Part shown: one piece after another, positions 36,784 to 44,833 of the stretch | How positions within the stretch are numbered: position 1 is the stretch's first letter | Layout: each line of letters starts with the position of its first letter | Assembly: GCA_904501735.1 (NCBI GenBank) | Contig: CAJGBY010000007.1 | Coordinates: 1 to 64,000, forward strand | Source: an uncultured Muribaculaceae bacterium | GTDB lineage: Bacteria > Bacteroidota > Bacteroidia > Bacteroidales > Muribaculaceae | Direction: 5' to 3' | Length of the DNA: 64,000 nucleotides | Position numbers and translations under genes: made by a program | The notes under the pieces: model-generated | Told to the model about the DNA's origin: nothing | The model's input: only the letters and a program-made list of their open reading frames with translations | The model's database searches: none

Positions 36784-36822
36784 TTGTAAATAACGCACTA
36801 AAAAATTACTTTTGCAAAAATA
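36784..36822. promoter_or_regulatory. Overlapping divergent promoters, CYTH gene and DUF5686 gene
   Basis: Plus strand: TTG (36784-36786), 20 bases, TACTTTTG (36807-36814), a complete promoter for the CYTH gene. Directly abutting it, the minus strand carries TATTTTTG (36822-36815) for the DUF5686 gene, with no clear -33 partner. The two -7 elements face each other with no gap. Confidence 0.6.
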
Positions 36823-36891
36823 CAAAAAAACGAGTTCTTATTATATCCTTTTACTCTTAATTAATTGAATTTTCAAGAAATAAGTTTACTC

Positions 36892-37353
36892 ATGCCTAAA
36901 GAAATTGAACACAAATATCTCGTTATAAACAATTCTTTCAAAGAATATGCCACCAAAAGTATCGCTATCTATCAAGGATACCTATCTAAAGACAAAGAAC
37001 GAACAGTTCGTGTTAGAACTGCTAACGATTTAGCTTTCATCACTGTAAAAGGTAAAAACATAGGCGATACACGACTTGAATTTGAATATCCAATACCATT
37101 CGATGAAGCCTCAACTCTACTCAAACAGCTTTGTATCACTCCAATCATCGAAAAGACTCGTTACATCGTCGAATACAATGGCAACACATGGGAAATTGAC
37201 GAATTTAAAGGCGCTCTCGAAGGGCTCATTCTTGCTGAAATAGAAATACCTTCAAGCGAATACAAATATGACATTCCTCCGTTCATTGGGAAGAATGTCA
37301 CAAATGATGTTCGTTATTATAATTCTAATCTTATCGATAAGATTCCCGAATAG
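36892..37353 (+). CDS. CYTH domain protein (triphosphate tunnel metalloenzyme)
   Basis: A 153-residue single-domain CYTH protein. The N-terminal ExExK motif is EIEHK (residues 4-8) and the tunnel-lining charged residues appear in RTVRVRTAND, FITVKGK, RLEFEYPIP, EKTRYIVEYN and EIDEFKG. Small bacterial members hydrolyse inorganic triphosphate or similar substrates. I chose ATG at 36892 (MPKEIEHKYLV); the longer frame starts with TTG at 36865. It ends 2 bases before the convergent rlmD stop. Confidence 0.9.
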   Translation: MPKEIEHKYLVINNSFKEYATKSIAIYQGYLSKDKERTVRVRTANDLAFITVKGKNIGDTRLEFEYPIPFDEASTLLKQLCITPIIEKTRYIVEYNGNTWEIDEFKGALEGLILAEIEIPSSEYKYDIPPFIGKNVTNDVRYYNSNLIDKIPE

Positions 37354-37355
37354 AT

Positions 37356-38768
37356 TTATTCCTTCAACGACAAGCCCACCACATTTTCCACATGGTGTGT
37401 ATGAGGGAACATATCCACAGGTTGTATTTCTGTAACTGTATACTTTGCATCAAGCATAGCAAGGTCGCGAGCTTGTGTTGCAGGATTACAGCTCACATAT
37501 ACGATGCGTTTAGGTTCTGCTGAAAGTATCACATTCACCACATCTTCATGCATTCCCGCTCTTGGTGGGTCTACAATCATCACATCTGGAGTGCCATGTT
37601 GTGCCACGAAATCTTCGGTAAGCACATCTTTCATATCACCAGCATAGAACAAGGTGTTTTCAATACCATTCACCTTAGAATTTAATTTAGCATCGGCTAT
37701 TGCATCTTCTACATACTCAATACCTACCACTTGACGAGCTTGACGAGCCACAAAGTTCGCAATAGTTCCTGTTCCTGTATATAGGTCATATACCAACTCA
37801 TTTCCTGTCAAGTTAGCCATTCTACGAGCCACCTTATACAATTCATAAGCTTGAGCCGAATTAGTTTGATAGAAAGATTTCGCTCCCACTCTAAACTTAA
37901 GACCTTCCATTTCTTCCTCGATATAATCCTTACCCTTAAACAAGATAATATCTTGGTCGCCAATAGTGTCATTTACCTTAAGATTAACCACATATTGCAA
38001 TGATGTGATTTGTGGGAATTGTTCAGCTATCGCTGTCATCACATTGTGAATCTTTTCTTGGTCGTCTTCACCAAACACTACTACAAGCATTATATCGCCT
38101 GTACTTGCAGTTCTAATCATCAATGTTCGCATCAAGCCTGTTTGCGCCTTCAAGTCATAGAATGTATATTCCTTCGACAATGTATACTCTCTAATGAAGA
38201 GTCTAATGAAGTTAGAAATATTTTCTTGCAACCAACACTTCTTTATATCAAGCACTTTATCAAATGCTCCTGGAATGTGAAAGCCCAACGCATTTCTATC
38301 AGGATACTCAATTCCACTTCTCATTTCTTCAAATGTAAGCCAACATTTGTTCGAGAATGTGAATTCAAGCTTATTGCGATAGAATTGTGTATTTGCTGAA
38401 CCCAAAATTGGACTAATTTCAGGAATAGGTATTTTAGCAATGCGTTCCATTGCATCTTTTACCTGTTGTTGTTTATATTTCAGCTGTTCTGAATATGGTA
38501 GATGTTGCCATTTACAACCACCACAAACGCCAAAATGTTGACAAAATGGTTGTTGTCTTGTTTCGCTTGGTTTCACAAGATTCACAATATGACCTTCGGC
38601 ATAACTATGTTTCTTCTTGTCAAGTTTAACATCAGCAATATCACCAGGAGCTCCATAAGGAATAAATACTACCATATCATTCACTCTGGCAATACTTTTT
38701 CCTTCGGCTGCTACACCTGTTATTTCTACGCCTTCCAACAAAGGCAATTCTTTTCTTTTTCGTCCCAT
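37356..38768 (-). CDS. rlmD: 23S rRNA (uracil-1939-C5)-methyltransferase, RlmD-type
   Basis: SAM-dependent m5U methyltransferase for 23S rRNA. The 470 residues have an N-terminal TRAM domain (about 8-65), a 4Fe-4S cysteine set in CQHFGVCGGCKWQH, and the methyltransferase core with VYDLYTGTGTIANF, IVDPPRAG and the catalytic Cys in VSCNPATQARDL, ending PHTHHVENVVGL. TrmA-family paralogues (RlmCD) modify other uracils; the exact site is inferred. A -7 element TAGTTTTG is at 38800-38793. Confidence 0.9.
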   Translation of the reverse strand: MGRKRKELPLLEGVEITGVAAEGKSIARVNDMVVFIPYGAPGDIADVKLDKKKHSYAEGHIVNLVKPSETRQQPFCQHFGVCGGCKWQHLPYSEQLKYKQQQVKDAMERIAKIPIPEISPILGSANTQFYRNKLEFTFSNKCWLTFEEMRSGIEYPDRNALGFHIPGAFDKVLDIKKCWLQENISNFIRLFIREYTLSKEYTFYDLKAQTGLMRTLMIRTASTGDIMLVVVFGEDDQEKIHNVMTAIAEQFPQITSLQYVVNLKVNDTIGDQDIILFKGKDYIEEEMEGLKFRVGAKSFYQTNSAQAYELYKVARRMANLTGNELVYDLYTGTGTIANFVARQARQVVGIEYVEDAIADAKLNSKVNGIENTLFYAGDMKDVLTEDFVAQHGTPDVMIVDPPRAGMHEDVVNVILSAEPKRIVYVSCNPATQARDLAMLDAKYTVTEIQPVDMFPHTHHVENVVGLSLKE

Positions 38769-38792
38769 TTCTAATTAGATTGTTCTTTTCTG

Positions 38793-38800
38793 CAAAACTA
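38793..38800 (-). promoter_or_regulatory. -7 element for rlmD
   Basis: The minus strand reads TAGTTTTG, a TAnnTTTG match 25 bases before the rlmD start and next to the T-run of the trigger factor terminator. No -33 TTG was seen at the right distance. Confidence 0.4.
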
Positions 38801-38801
38801 C

Positions 38802-38838
38802 AAAAAAATGAGGAGATGTCGATAACATTCCCCTCACT
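38802..38838 (-). terminator. Terminator of the trigger factor gene
   Basis: On the minus strand TGAGGGG (38836-38830) pairs with CTCCTCA (38815-38809), one G-T wobble, followed by a seven-T run. It lies 26 bases past the tig stop. Confidence 0.7.
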
Positions 38839-38863
38839 AATATAGTATTATTGTAAGATTATC

Positions 38864-40216
38864 TTACTTTTCAGCGAAAAGTTCGTTGAATGCTTCTACA
38901 TTCACTGTCTTTTCTTCAAGAGTTACTGCGTTCTTGATTTCAGCAAATAGCTTGTTATCTACTGATTGTTGAACGATTTGTGAATGGTAATCCTTGTTTT
39001 CTAGCATTTCCTTAGCATACTTTTCAAGCATTTCTTCAGGAACATTTGCCATACCATATTGTGCAAATTGTTGGTAAGCGATACGCTTAGCATCTGCCAA
39101 TAGGTCTTCTTCGTTAACCTTCACTTCAAGCAATCTTGCAGCTTCTTCCTTGATAAGTTGCCATTCAAGTTGTGGAACCATCTTAGGGAATTCTTCGTCG
39201 ATGTTTTCAGCTGTATACTTGTTGTCTTGGCGTACCAACCACTTCTTCAAGAATTCAGTTGGCAATTCCAATGCACCTACTTGAGCCTTCAATACATTTT
39301 CAGCATCGATAGTGAAACGGAAGTTGCTATCGTTTACAAGTTGTGCAGCGATCATTTCCTTCAACTTAGCGAAATATTCTTCTTCGTTTGCAACTGCACC
39401 CTTACCGAATACTGCATCAAACAATTCTTGATTCAATTCAGCAGCTTGATTTACCAAGATTTCAGCAATTGTCAACTTAAAGTCGCTCTTTACATCAGCT
39501 TGTTCTCTGTCGATATTCAACATTGAAGACAATTCACCAAGATTACCTTCGCAAGTATTCCATGGGTTGAATACAACTTCTTCGCCTAGTTTCTTATCAG
39601 CAAACTTAGCCTTTTCGTCTTCGCTCTTGAAGTATTGAGGAGCAACGATTGTTGATTCTACACTGATACCACCTTCTTTTACTGCACCAGTTTCATCAAG
39701 TTCTACCATTGAACCCTTTACAAGAGCTGTAGCATCTACTTGTTCGCCCTTTACTTGCTTACCGAAACGCTTGCTGAACATTTCATTTTGTTGATCGATC
39801 ATCTTTTGATCAACTTCGATAGTGTAATAAGGTACATTTACCGACTTGTCAACTGCCAACTTGATTTCAGGAGCAAAACCTACTTCAAACTTGAATGAGA
39901 AATCCTTCATTGTATCGAAGTCTACTTCATCTGCATTTGCAATGATAGGTTCACCAAGAAGATTTAGCTTATTTTCTTGTATATAATTAACGAGGTTATC
40001 GTATATTTCACGATTAACAACTTCTACAAGCACTTCCTTACCATACTTCTTTTGCAACAAACCTGCAGGAACGTGACCTGGACGGAATCCTGGTAGTGGG
40101 TGCTTAACACCGATTTGCTTTAGTTCAGCTTTTACTTTGTTTTGATAGTCCTTTTCTTCGATTGATAGTGTGATGATACCATTCACATTATCAATTTTTT
40201 CCAATGTTACATTCAT
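38864..40216 (-). CDS. tig: Trigger factor
   Basis: Ribosome-bound chaperone for nascent chains. The 450 residues begin MNVTLEKIDNVNG; the ribosome-binding loop is GFRPGHVPAG (around residue 44), analogous to the GFRxGxxP signature. A shortened, diverged peptidyl-prolyl isomerase region (about 150-250) and the long helical C-terminal chaperone domain follow. Strong codon bias suggests high expression. It has its own promoter (40289-40319) of housekeeping type, unlike the clpB, lon and htpG stress genes. Confidence 0.95.
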   Translation of the reverse strand: MNVTLEKIDNVNGIITLSIEEKDYQNKVKAELKQIGVKHPLPGFRPGHVPAGLLQKKYGKEVLVEVVNREIYDNLVNYIQENKLNLLGEPIIANADEVDFDTMKDFSFKFEVGFAPEIKLAVDKSVNVPYYTIEVDQKMIDQQNEMFSKRFGKQVKGEQVDATALVKGSMVELDETGAVKEGGISVESTIVAPQYFKSEDEKAKFADKKLGEEVVFNPWNTCEGNLGELSSMLNIDREQADVKSDFKLTIAEILVNQAAELNQELFDAVFGKGAVANEEEYFAKLKEMIAAQLVNDSNFRFTIDAENVLKAQVGALELPTEFLKKWLVRQDNKYTAENIDEEFPKMVPQLEWQLIKEEAARLLEVKVNEEDLLADAKRIAYQQFAQYGMANVPEEMLEKYAKEMLENKDYHSQIVQQSVDNKLFAEIKNAVTLEEKTVNVEAFNELFAEK

Positions 40217-40288
40217 TTTGTAGAATATATTTTAATGATTAATTTCTTTTTTTATCTTGCACAAGATTACTCTTCTGCAAAAACTTTG

Positions 40289-40319
40289 CAAAATTACATC
40301 ATCTTTAGCCTTTTAACAA
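40289..40319 (-). promoter_or_regulatory. Promoter of tig
   Basis: The minus strand shows TTG (40319-40317), 20 bases and TAATTTTG (40296-40289). The predicted transcript start is near 40282, giving a 5' leader of about 65 bases. The stretch 40320-40469 contains nothing else I can interpret. Confidence 0.7.
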
Positions 40320-40469
40320 ATTTAGCTATACTTTTTTTCATTTTCTAACTAATTTAGAATGCATTTAACACCTAAAAAAGAGTTTTTACAACTTAAAGTG
40401 CTTTTTTCGTCTAAATTTCTCACACAAATATTTATTTGAGTAATTATATATTTTTTTTAGCATTTTTAT

Positions 40470-40498
40470 TTGTTTTTCGAAACTTTTCCATAACTTTG
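40470..40498 (+). promoter_or_regulatory. Promoter of the Phe/Tyr operon
   Basis: TTG (40470-40472), 18 bases and TAACTTTG (40491-40498) form a Bacteroidota promoter. Transcription should start near 40505, about 20 bases before the leader peptide ATG, so the leader RNA would run from there to the terminator near 40667. Confidence 0.65.
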
Positions 40499-40525
40499 CA
40501 ATAAATATTCGAATTAAGTATCAAA

Positions 40526-40603
40526 ATGAAACAATTTTACGCATATTGCTTTTTCTTTTACTTTTATTTTAGCAGAAATAAAGGCAGGAGCTTGTGCGCT
40601 TAA
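40526..40603 (+). CDS. Phe/Tyr-rich leader peptide of the pheA operon attenuator
   Basis: A 25-codon reading frame with ATG at 40526 and TAA at 40601-40603. Residues 4-15 are FYAYCFFFYFYF: six Phe and four Tyr codons in twelve positions. It ends 82 bases before pheA, and the operon it precedes makes phenylalanine and tyrosine. It is too short for a functional protein, and its composition is that of a ribosome-stalling leader as in the E. coli pheA and his operons. The antiterminator strand (GGCAGGA, 40583-40589) lies within codons 20-22, about 13 bases past the last aromatic codon, exactly where a stalled ribosome would leave it exposed. Confidence 0.88.
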   Translation: MKQFYAYCFFFYFYFSRNKGRSLCA

Positions 40604-40667
40604 TTTTTTTTGAATAAATGATTAACCCTAATATAAAATCCTGCCATTAAAAATGTCAGGATTTTTT
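40583..40667 (+). promoter_or_regulatory. Transcription attenuator: antiterminator and terminator before pheA
   Basis: Terminator: stem 40636-40647 with 40653-40664 (11 of 12 pairs, one C-T mismatch), a 5-base loop, then a T-run at 40662-40667, 18 bases before the pheA ATG. Antiterminator: GGCAGGA at 40583-40589 is the exact complement of TCCTGCC at 40639-40645, the 5' arm of the terminator, so the two structures exclude each other. A ribosome stalled on the aromatic codons frees 40583-40589 and prevents termination; a ribosome reaching the stop at 40601 covers it and allows termination. Confidence 0.88.
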
Positions 40668-40685
40668 ATTAAAAACTTTATTACA

Positions 40686-41528
40686 ATGAAAAAGAGAGTA
40701 ACAATTCAGGGTGTAGCTGGTTGTTTTCATGAAGCAGCAGCTAAAGAATATTTCGCCGATGAAAGTATCGACATTATTCCTTGCGAAACATTCCCCATCC
40801 TGTTTGATAAACTTAAATATGATGCATCACTTCTTGGCATTATCGCTATAGAAAATACAATAGCTGGTAGTTTGTTGCAAAACCACGAACTACTTCGACA
40901 AAGCAATCTAAGTATCGTAGGCGAACAACACCTATATATTTCACATGTGCTTTGTGCTCTTCCAGGACAAACTATCGACCAACTTACCGAAGTTAATTCT
41001 CACCCTATGGCTCTTATGCAATGTGAACAATACCTACTTCGTCACCCTAATCTAAAAATGGTTGAAACAAGCGACACCGCTGGAAGTGCACAATACATTG
41101 CCGAAAACCAAGTCAAAGGCCACGCTGCTGTTTGTGGTCGATATGCTGCCGAACTATACGGCTTAAACATTCTCGACGAGGACATTCAAACCAACAAACG
41201 CAACTTCACTCGTTTCCTTATCGTGGCCGACCCTCTTGAAGCCGAAGAACTAACAAAGAACAAGACAATAGACAAAGCATCTTTAGTTTTCACTCTGCCT
41301 CACACTCATGGTAGTTTATCTAAGATACTCACCATATTTTCATTCTACGACATCAATCTCACCAAGATTCAATCTATGCCTATCATAGGACGCGAATGGG
41401 AATATCGTTTCTATATCGATGTTACTTTCGACAATTATATGCGTTACAAGCAATCTATCGATGCAGTAAGACCTTTGTTGAACGAATTTAAAATTTTAGG
41501 AGAATACAACGCTTATGCAAAACAATAA
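40686..41528 (+). CDS. pheA: Prephenate dehydratase
   Basis: Converts prephenate to phenylpyruvate, the Phe-specific branch step. The 280 residues have the catalytic domain (1-180) with VAGCFHEAAAKEYF, IENTIAGSL, and DTAGSAQYIAE, followed by an ACT domain (about 195-275, SLVFTLPHTHGSLSKIL) for Phe feedback inhibition. The catalytic TRF motif appears as FTRFLIV. I chose ATG at 40686; the longer frame to 40653 would start inside the attenuator hairpin. Monofunctional: chorismate mutase is fused to the DAHP synthase two genes downstream. Confidence 0.95.
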   Translation: MKKRVTIQGVAGCFHEAAAKEYFADESIDIIPCETFPILFDKLKYDASLLGIIAIENTIAGSLLQNHELLRQSNLSIVGEQHLYISHVLCALPGQTIDQLTEVNSHPMALMQCEQYLLRHPNLKMVETSDTAGSAQYIAENQVKGHAAVCGRYAAELYGLNILDEDIQTNKRNFTRFLIVADPLEAEELTKNKTIDKASLVFTLPHTHGSLSKILTIFSFYDINLTKIQSMPIIGREWEYRFYIDVTFDNYMRYKQSIDAVRPLLNEFKILGEYNAYAKQ

Positions 41529-42699
41529 TTTAAACATAATGCCTGCCAACCGAGTTCAGCAGGTTAAAGAATACTATTTCTCTCGCAAACTCAAAGAAAT
41601 TGCAGAGTTGAACGCTAATGGTGCCGACATCATATCATTGGGTATTGGCGGACCTGATCGTCCTCCTCACATCGACACTATAAATACCCTTTGTCAAGAA
41701 GCTCAATTGCCAAATTCTCATGGCTACCAATCTTATGTTGGTCTACCTGAGCTACGCGAAGCTTTTTCACAATGGTACAAGCGTTTTTACAATGTAGAAC
41801 TCAATTCAGCCAACGAAATCCAACCTCTTATTGGATCTAAAGAAGGTATTCTACACACCACTTTAGCATTCGTAAACCCTGGCGATGGAGTTCTCCTTCC
41901 TAACCCAGGTTACCCTACCTATACATCAGTGAGCCGACTTGCCGAAGCTGAGCTTTACACCTACGACCTTACTGAAGAAAGTAATTGGGAGCCCGATTTT
42001 GATGCACTTGAGAAACTACCTTTGGAGAAAATTAAACTTATGTGGGTAAATTATCCTCACATGCCCACAGGGAAGCGCGCATCGTTGGAGTTATTCCAAA
42101 AGTTGGTCGATTTCGGTCGTAAGCACAACATCGTTATTGTGAACGACAACCCTTACAGCTTCATTCTCAACGACAAACCTCTAAGTATCTTCAATATCGA
42201 AGGTGCCAAGGACATTGCTATCGAGATGAACTCACTTAGCAAATCGCACAATATGCCAGGTTGGCGCATTGGTATGCTTGCTTCCAATCCTACATTCATC
42301 CAATGGATTTTGAAAGTGAAATCCAACATTGATTCGGGACAATTTCGCCCAATGATGAAAGCTGCTATCGAAGCACTGAAGCAAGGACAAGAATGGTACG
42401 ACGATGTCAATAGCACTTATACTAAACGCCGTCTCATTGCCGAAGAAATAATGAACACTCTCGGCTGCCATTTCGACCCTGAACAAAGTGGACTATTCCT
42501 TTGGGGACGAATTCCAAACGATGCAGCAAGTTCTGAAGCATTAGCCGACAACATTCTTTATAATGCTCGCGTGTTCATCACTCCAGGATTTATCTTTGGA
42601 AGCAATGGCGATCGCTACATTCGCATCTCGCTATGCGCAACCGAAGAAAAGATGAACGAAGCACTCAATCGTATTAAACAATTAGTAAACAATCAATAA
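41515..42699 (+). CDS. Class I PLP aminotransferase of the aromatic operon
   Basis: A fold-type I aminotransferase (394 residues), presumed to transaminate phenylpyruvate and 4-hydroxyphenylpyruvate with glutamate, or possibly prephenate. Signatures: GIGGPDRPPH, GSKEGILHT, NPGYPTYTS, VNDNPYSF, and the Schiff-base Lys in NSLSKSHNMPGWRIG. The start at 41515 overlaps the pheA end by 14 bases, implying coupling; ATG at 41539 (MPANRVQQVKEYYFS) resembles relatives more. The LL-diaminopimelate aminotransferase subgroup looks similar, but the operon position argues for aromatic amino acids. Confidence 0.88.
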   Translation: MQNNNLNIMPANRVQQVKEYYFSRKLKEIAELNANGADIISLGIGGPDRPPHIDTINTLCQEAQLPNSHGYQSYVGLPELREAFSQWYKRFYNVELNSANEIQPLIGSKEGILHTTLAFVNPGDGVLLPNPGYPTYTSVSRLAEAELYTYDLTEESNWEPDFDALEKLPLEKIKLMWVNYPHMPTGKRASLELFQKLVDFGRKHNIVIVNDNPYSFILNDKPLSIFNIEGAKDIAIEMNSLSKSHNMPGWRIGMLASNPTFIQWILKVKSNIDSGQFRPMMKAAIEALKQGQEWYDDVNSTYTKRRLIAEEIMNTLGCHFDPEQSGLFLWGRIPNDAASSEALADNILYNARVFITPGFIFGSNGDRYIRISLCATEEKMNEALNRIKQLVNNQ

Positions 42700-42712
42700 A
42701 TACATATCTACT

Positions 42713-43789
42713 ATGATGAAAGATTTACAGTCAATCATATCACAAAGTATTGACAACAAACCGATGATTATCGCTGGTCCTTGCAGTGCCGAAACTGAGG
42801 AACAAGTTATGAATACAGCTATCAATCTTGCCAACAATGGCATCAAATATTTCCGTGCAGGTATATGGAAACCTCGCACCAAACCAGGTGGTTTTGAAGG
42901 TGTTGGTGTCGAAGGTCTTGCTTGGTTGAAACGCGTCAAGGAAGAAACTGGCATGTATACATGTACCGAAGTCGCTACCAAGGCTCATGTCGAAGCAGCT
43001 CTTGAAGCCGACATCGATATTCTTTGGATTGGCGCACGCACTTCTGCCAACCCTTTCGCTATGCAAGAAATTGCCGATGCACTTGTGGGACACGAAGACA
43101 AGATTGTCCTTGTTAAAAACCCTGTCAACCCAGATATCGAACTTTGGATTGGTGCATTGCAACGCATCTACAACGCAGGTATTCGCAAACTTGGTGCTAT
43201 TCACCGTGGTTTTAGCGCTTACGGCAAACACCTATATCGCAACATGCCACAATGGCACATTCCTATCGAATTGCACCGTCGCATTCCAAACCTACCAATC
43301 TTCTGCGACCCTTCTCACATCGGTGGACTACGCGAACTCATTGCACCTATCTCTCAACAAGCCATCGACATGGGATTTGAAGGTCTTATAATCGAATCTC
43401 ACTGTGATCCTGATTGTGCTTGGAGCGACAAGAGCCAACAAGTTACTCCTGATGTACTTAATTACATTTTGAACACTCTTGTTGTGCGCGCAACATCGCA
43501 AACAACCGAAAACCTCAACCTTCTTCGCCAACAAATCGACGAACTCGACAACGACCTCATCGAAGTTCTTAGCAAGCGTATGCGCGTGTGTCGCGAAATC
43601 GGTCAATACAAGAAGGAACACCACATGCAAGTAGTTCAAACTGGTCGATACGACGACATCTTAAAGTCTCGTATCAAACTGGCCGAAGAAATGGGCATGA
43701 GTGGCGACTTTATGAAGACTGTCCTTCAAGCTATTCACGAAGAATCAGTTCGTCAACAAATTGAAATTATTAACGGTAGAAAAATCTAA
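42713..43789 (+). CDS. Bifunctional DAHP synthase / chorismate mutase
   Basis: First enzyme of the shikimate pathway fused to the branch-point mutase. Residues 1-260 form a type I-beta DAHP synthase (KDO8P-synthase-like), with IIAGPCSAET, IWKPRTKPGGFEG, DILWIGART and the metal-binding Cys/His/Glu/Asp set (FCDPSHIGG, IIESHCDPD). Residues 270-358 are an AroQ chorismate mutase: LRQQIDELDNDLIEVLSKR...REIGQYKKEH. The fused mutase commonly acts as an allosteric sensor of prephenate. This fusion supplies the mutase step that the monofunctional pheA and tyrA products lack. It is 13 bases after the aminotransferase. Confidence 0.95.
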   Translation: MMKDLQSIISQSIDNKPMIIAGPCSAETEEQVMNTAINLANNGIKYFRAGIWKPRTKPGGFEGVGVEGLAWLKRVKEETGMYTCTEVATKAHVEAALEADIDILWIGARTSANPFAMQEIADALVGHEDKIVLVKNPVNPDIELWIGALQRIYNAGIRKLGAIHRGFSAYGKHLYRNMPQWHIPIELHRRIPNLPIFCDPSHIGGLRELIAPISQQAIDMGFEGLIIESHCDPDCAWSDKSQQVTPDVLNYILNTLVVRATSQTTENLNLLRQQIDELDNDLIEVLSKRMRVCREIGQYKKEHHMQVVQTGRYDDILKSRIKLAEEMGMSGDFMKTVLQAIHEESVRQQIEIINGRKI

Positions 43790-43804
43790 TACACTTTATT
43801 CAAT

Positions 43805-44578
43805 ATGAAAATTCTAATCTTAGGAGCAGGCAAAATGGGTACATTCTTCTGTGATGTACTCAGTTTCAAACACAAAGTGGCTGTTTTCGACACCAATCCT
43901 CAAAAGCTGCGTTTCACTTTCAACACTCAACGCATGACTACCTATGAGGAAGTGGCCGAATTCGCACCCGAACTTGTAATCAATGCTGCAACAGTAAAAT
44001 ACACTATCCCAGCATTTGAGGCTGTACTACCCCATTTGCCTAAAAATTGTATTATTTCCGACATCGCATCGGTTAAGACTGGGCTTGCCGAATTTTACGC
44101 AAAAGCCGGACACCCATTCGTGAGTACACACCCTATGTTCGGCCCTACTTTCGCTTCATTGAGCAACCTATCGAGCGAAAATGCCATTATCATTTCCGAA
44201 AGCGACCACATGGGCAAAGTATTTTTCAAAGACCTATACAGCGAACTGCATCTCAACATCTTTGAATACTCGTTCCAACAACACGACGAAACTATCGCAT
44301 TCTCGCTTTCAATCCCATTTGCAAGCACATTAGTATTTGCAAGCGTAATGAAGCATCAAGAAGCTCCAGGTACCACATTCAAGCGTCACATGGCTATTGC
44401 ACACGGACTGATGTCAGAAGATGATTACCTACTTCAAGAAATCCTTTTCAACCCTCACACAGGTGAGCAACTCGAAAAGATTCAAGCGCAGCTAAGCCAC
44501 TTGCAAGCTATCGTAAAAGAACGCGACAGCGAGGCTATGAAACAATACCTCGACACCGTTCGCGATAATCTAAAGTAA
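43805..44578 (+). CDS. tyrA: Prephenate dehydrogenase
   Basis: NAD(P)-dependent decarboxylation of prephenate to 4-hydroxyphenylpyruvate, the Tyr branch. The 257 residues start with the Rossmann loop ILGAGKMGTFF and include DIASVKTGL, the catalytic His in STHPMFGPT, and a helical C-terminal dimerisation domain (from about 165). No chorismate mutase or ACT domain is present. It is the last gene of the operon (15 bases after the DAHP synthase), and a strong terminator follows. Confidence 0.93.
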   Translation: MKILILGAGKMGTFFCDVLSFKHKVAVFDTNPQKLRFTFNTQRMTTYEEVAEFAPELVINAATVKYTIPAFEAVLPHLPKNCIISDIASVKTGLAEFYAKAGHPFVSTHPMFGPTFASLSNLSSENAIIISESDHMGKVFFKDLYSELHLNIFEYSFQQHDETIAFSLSIPFASTLVFASVMKHQEAPGTTFKRHMAIAHGLMSEDDYLLQEILFNPHTGEQLEKIQAQLSHLQAIVKERDSEAMKQYLDTVRDNLK

Positions 44579-44609
44579 TTGTTTTGAATAAAACATTTTT
44601 ATAAACACT

Positions 44610-44641
44610 AAGGCGATGCACTTTGACGCATCGCCTTTTTT
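44610..44641 (+). terminator. Terminator of the Phe/Tyr operon
   Basis: A perfect 10-bp stem (AAGGCGATGC at 44610-44619, complement at 44628-44637) with an 8-base loop, followed by a T-run, lies 31 bases past the tyrA stop. Confidence 0.9.
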
Positions 44642-44710
44642 ATAACAATAAGAATTCAATGTATATTAGAACGCACAACATGTATAATATCTAATCTGCC
44701 ATTTCTTCCC

Positions 44711-44746
44711 TTTTTGCGACAAAAATGCAGTTGGCACACCATTTGT
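44711..44746 (+). promoter_or_regulatory. Sigma-54-like -24/-12 element and palindrome upstream of clpB
   Basis: TTGGCAC (44731-44737), CCAT region, TTTGTA: the GG at 44733-44734 is followed after 10 bases by GT at 44745-44746, matching the -24/-12 layout except C to T at the -12 position. Directly upstream is the palindrome TTTTTG-CGA-CAAAAA (44711-44725). No TAnnTTTG promoter is present in the 255-base gap. The predicted start is near 44758, about 76 bases before clpB. Confidence 0.6.
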
Positions 44747-44833
44747 ATATATTATTTTCGAACAGGATTATTACTACAATGTTTATAGTATGATAGCCCA
44801 ACAATATAATTTAAACCATCAAAAACAATAGTT

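Noticed and set aside
44731..44746. CIRCE (HrcA) operator at clpB, lon or htpG
   Set aside because: The TTGGCACTT half resembles TTAGCACTC, but the inverted partner GAGTGCTAA is absent at all three genes.
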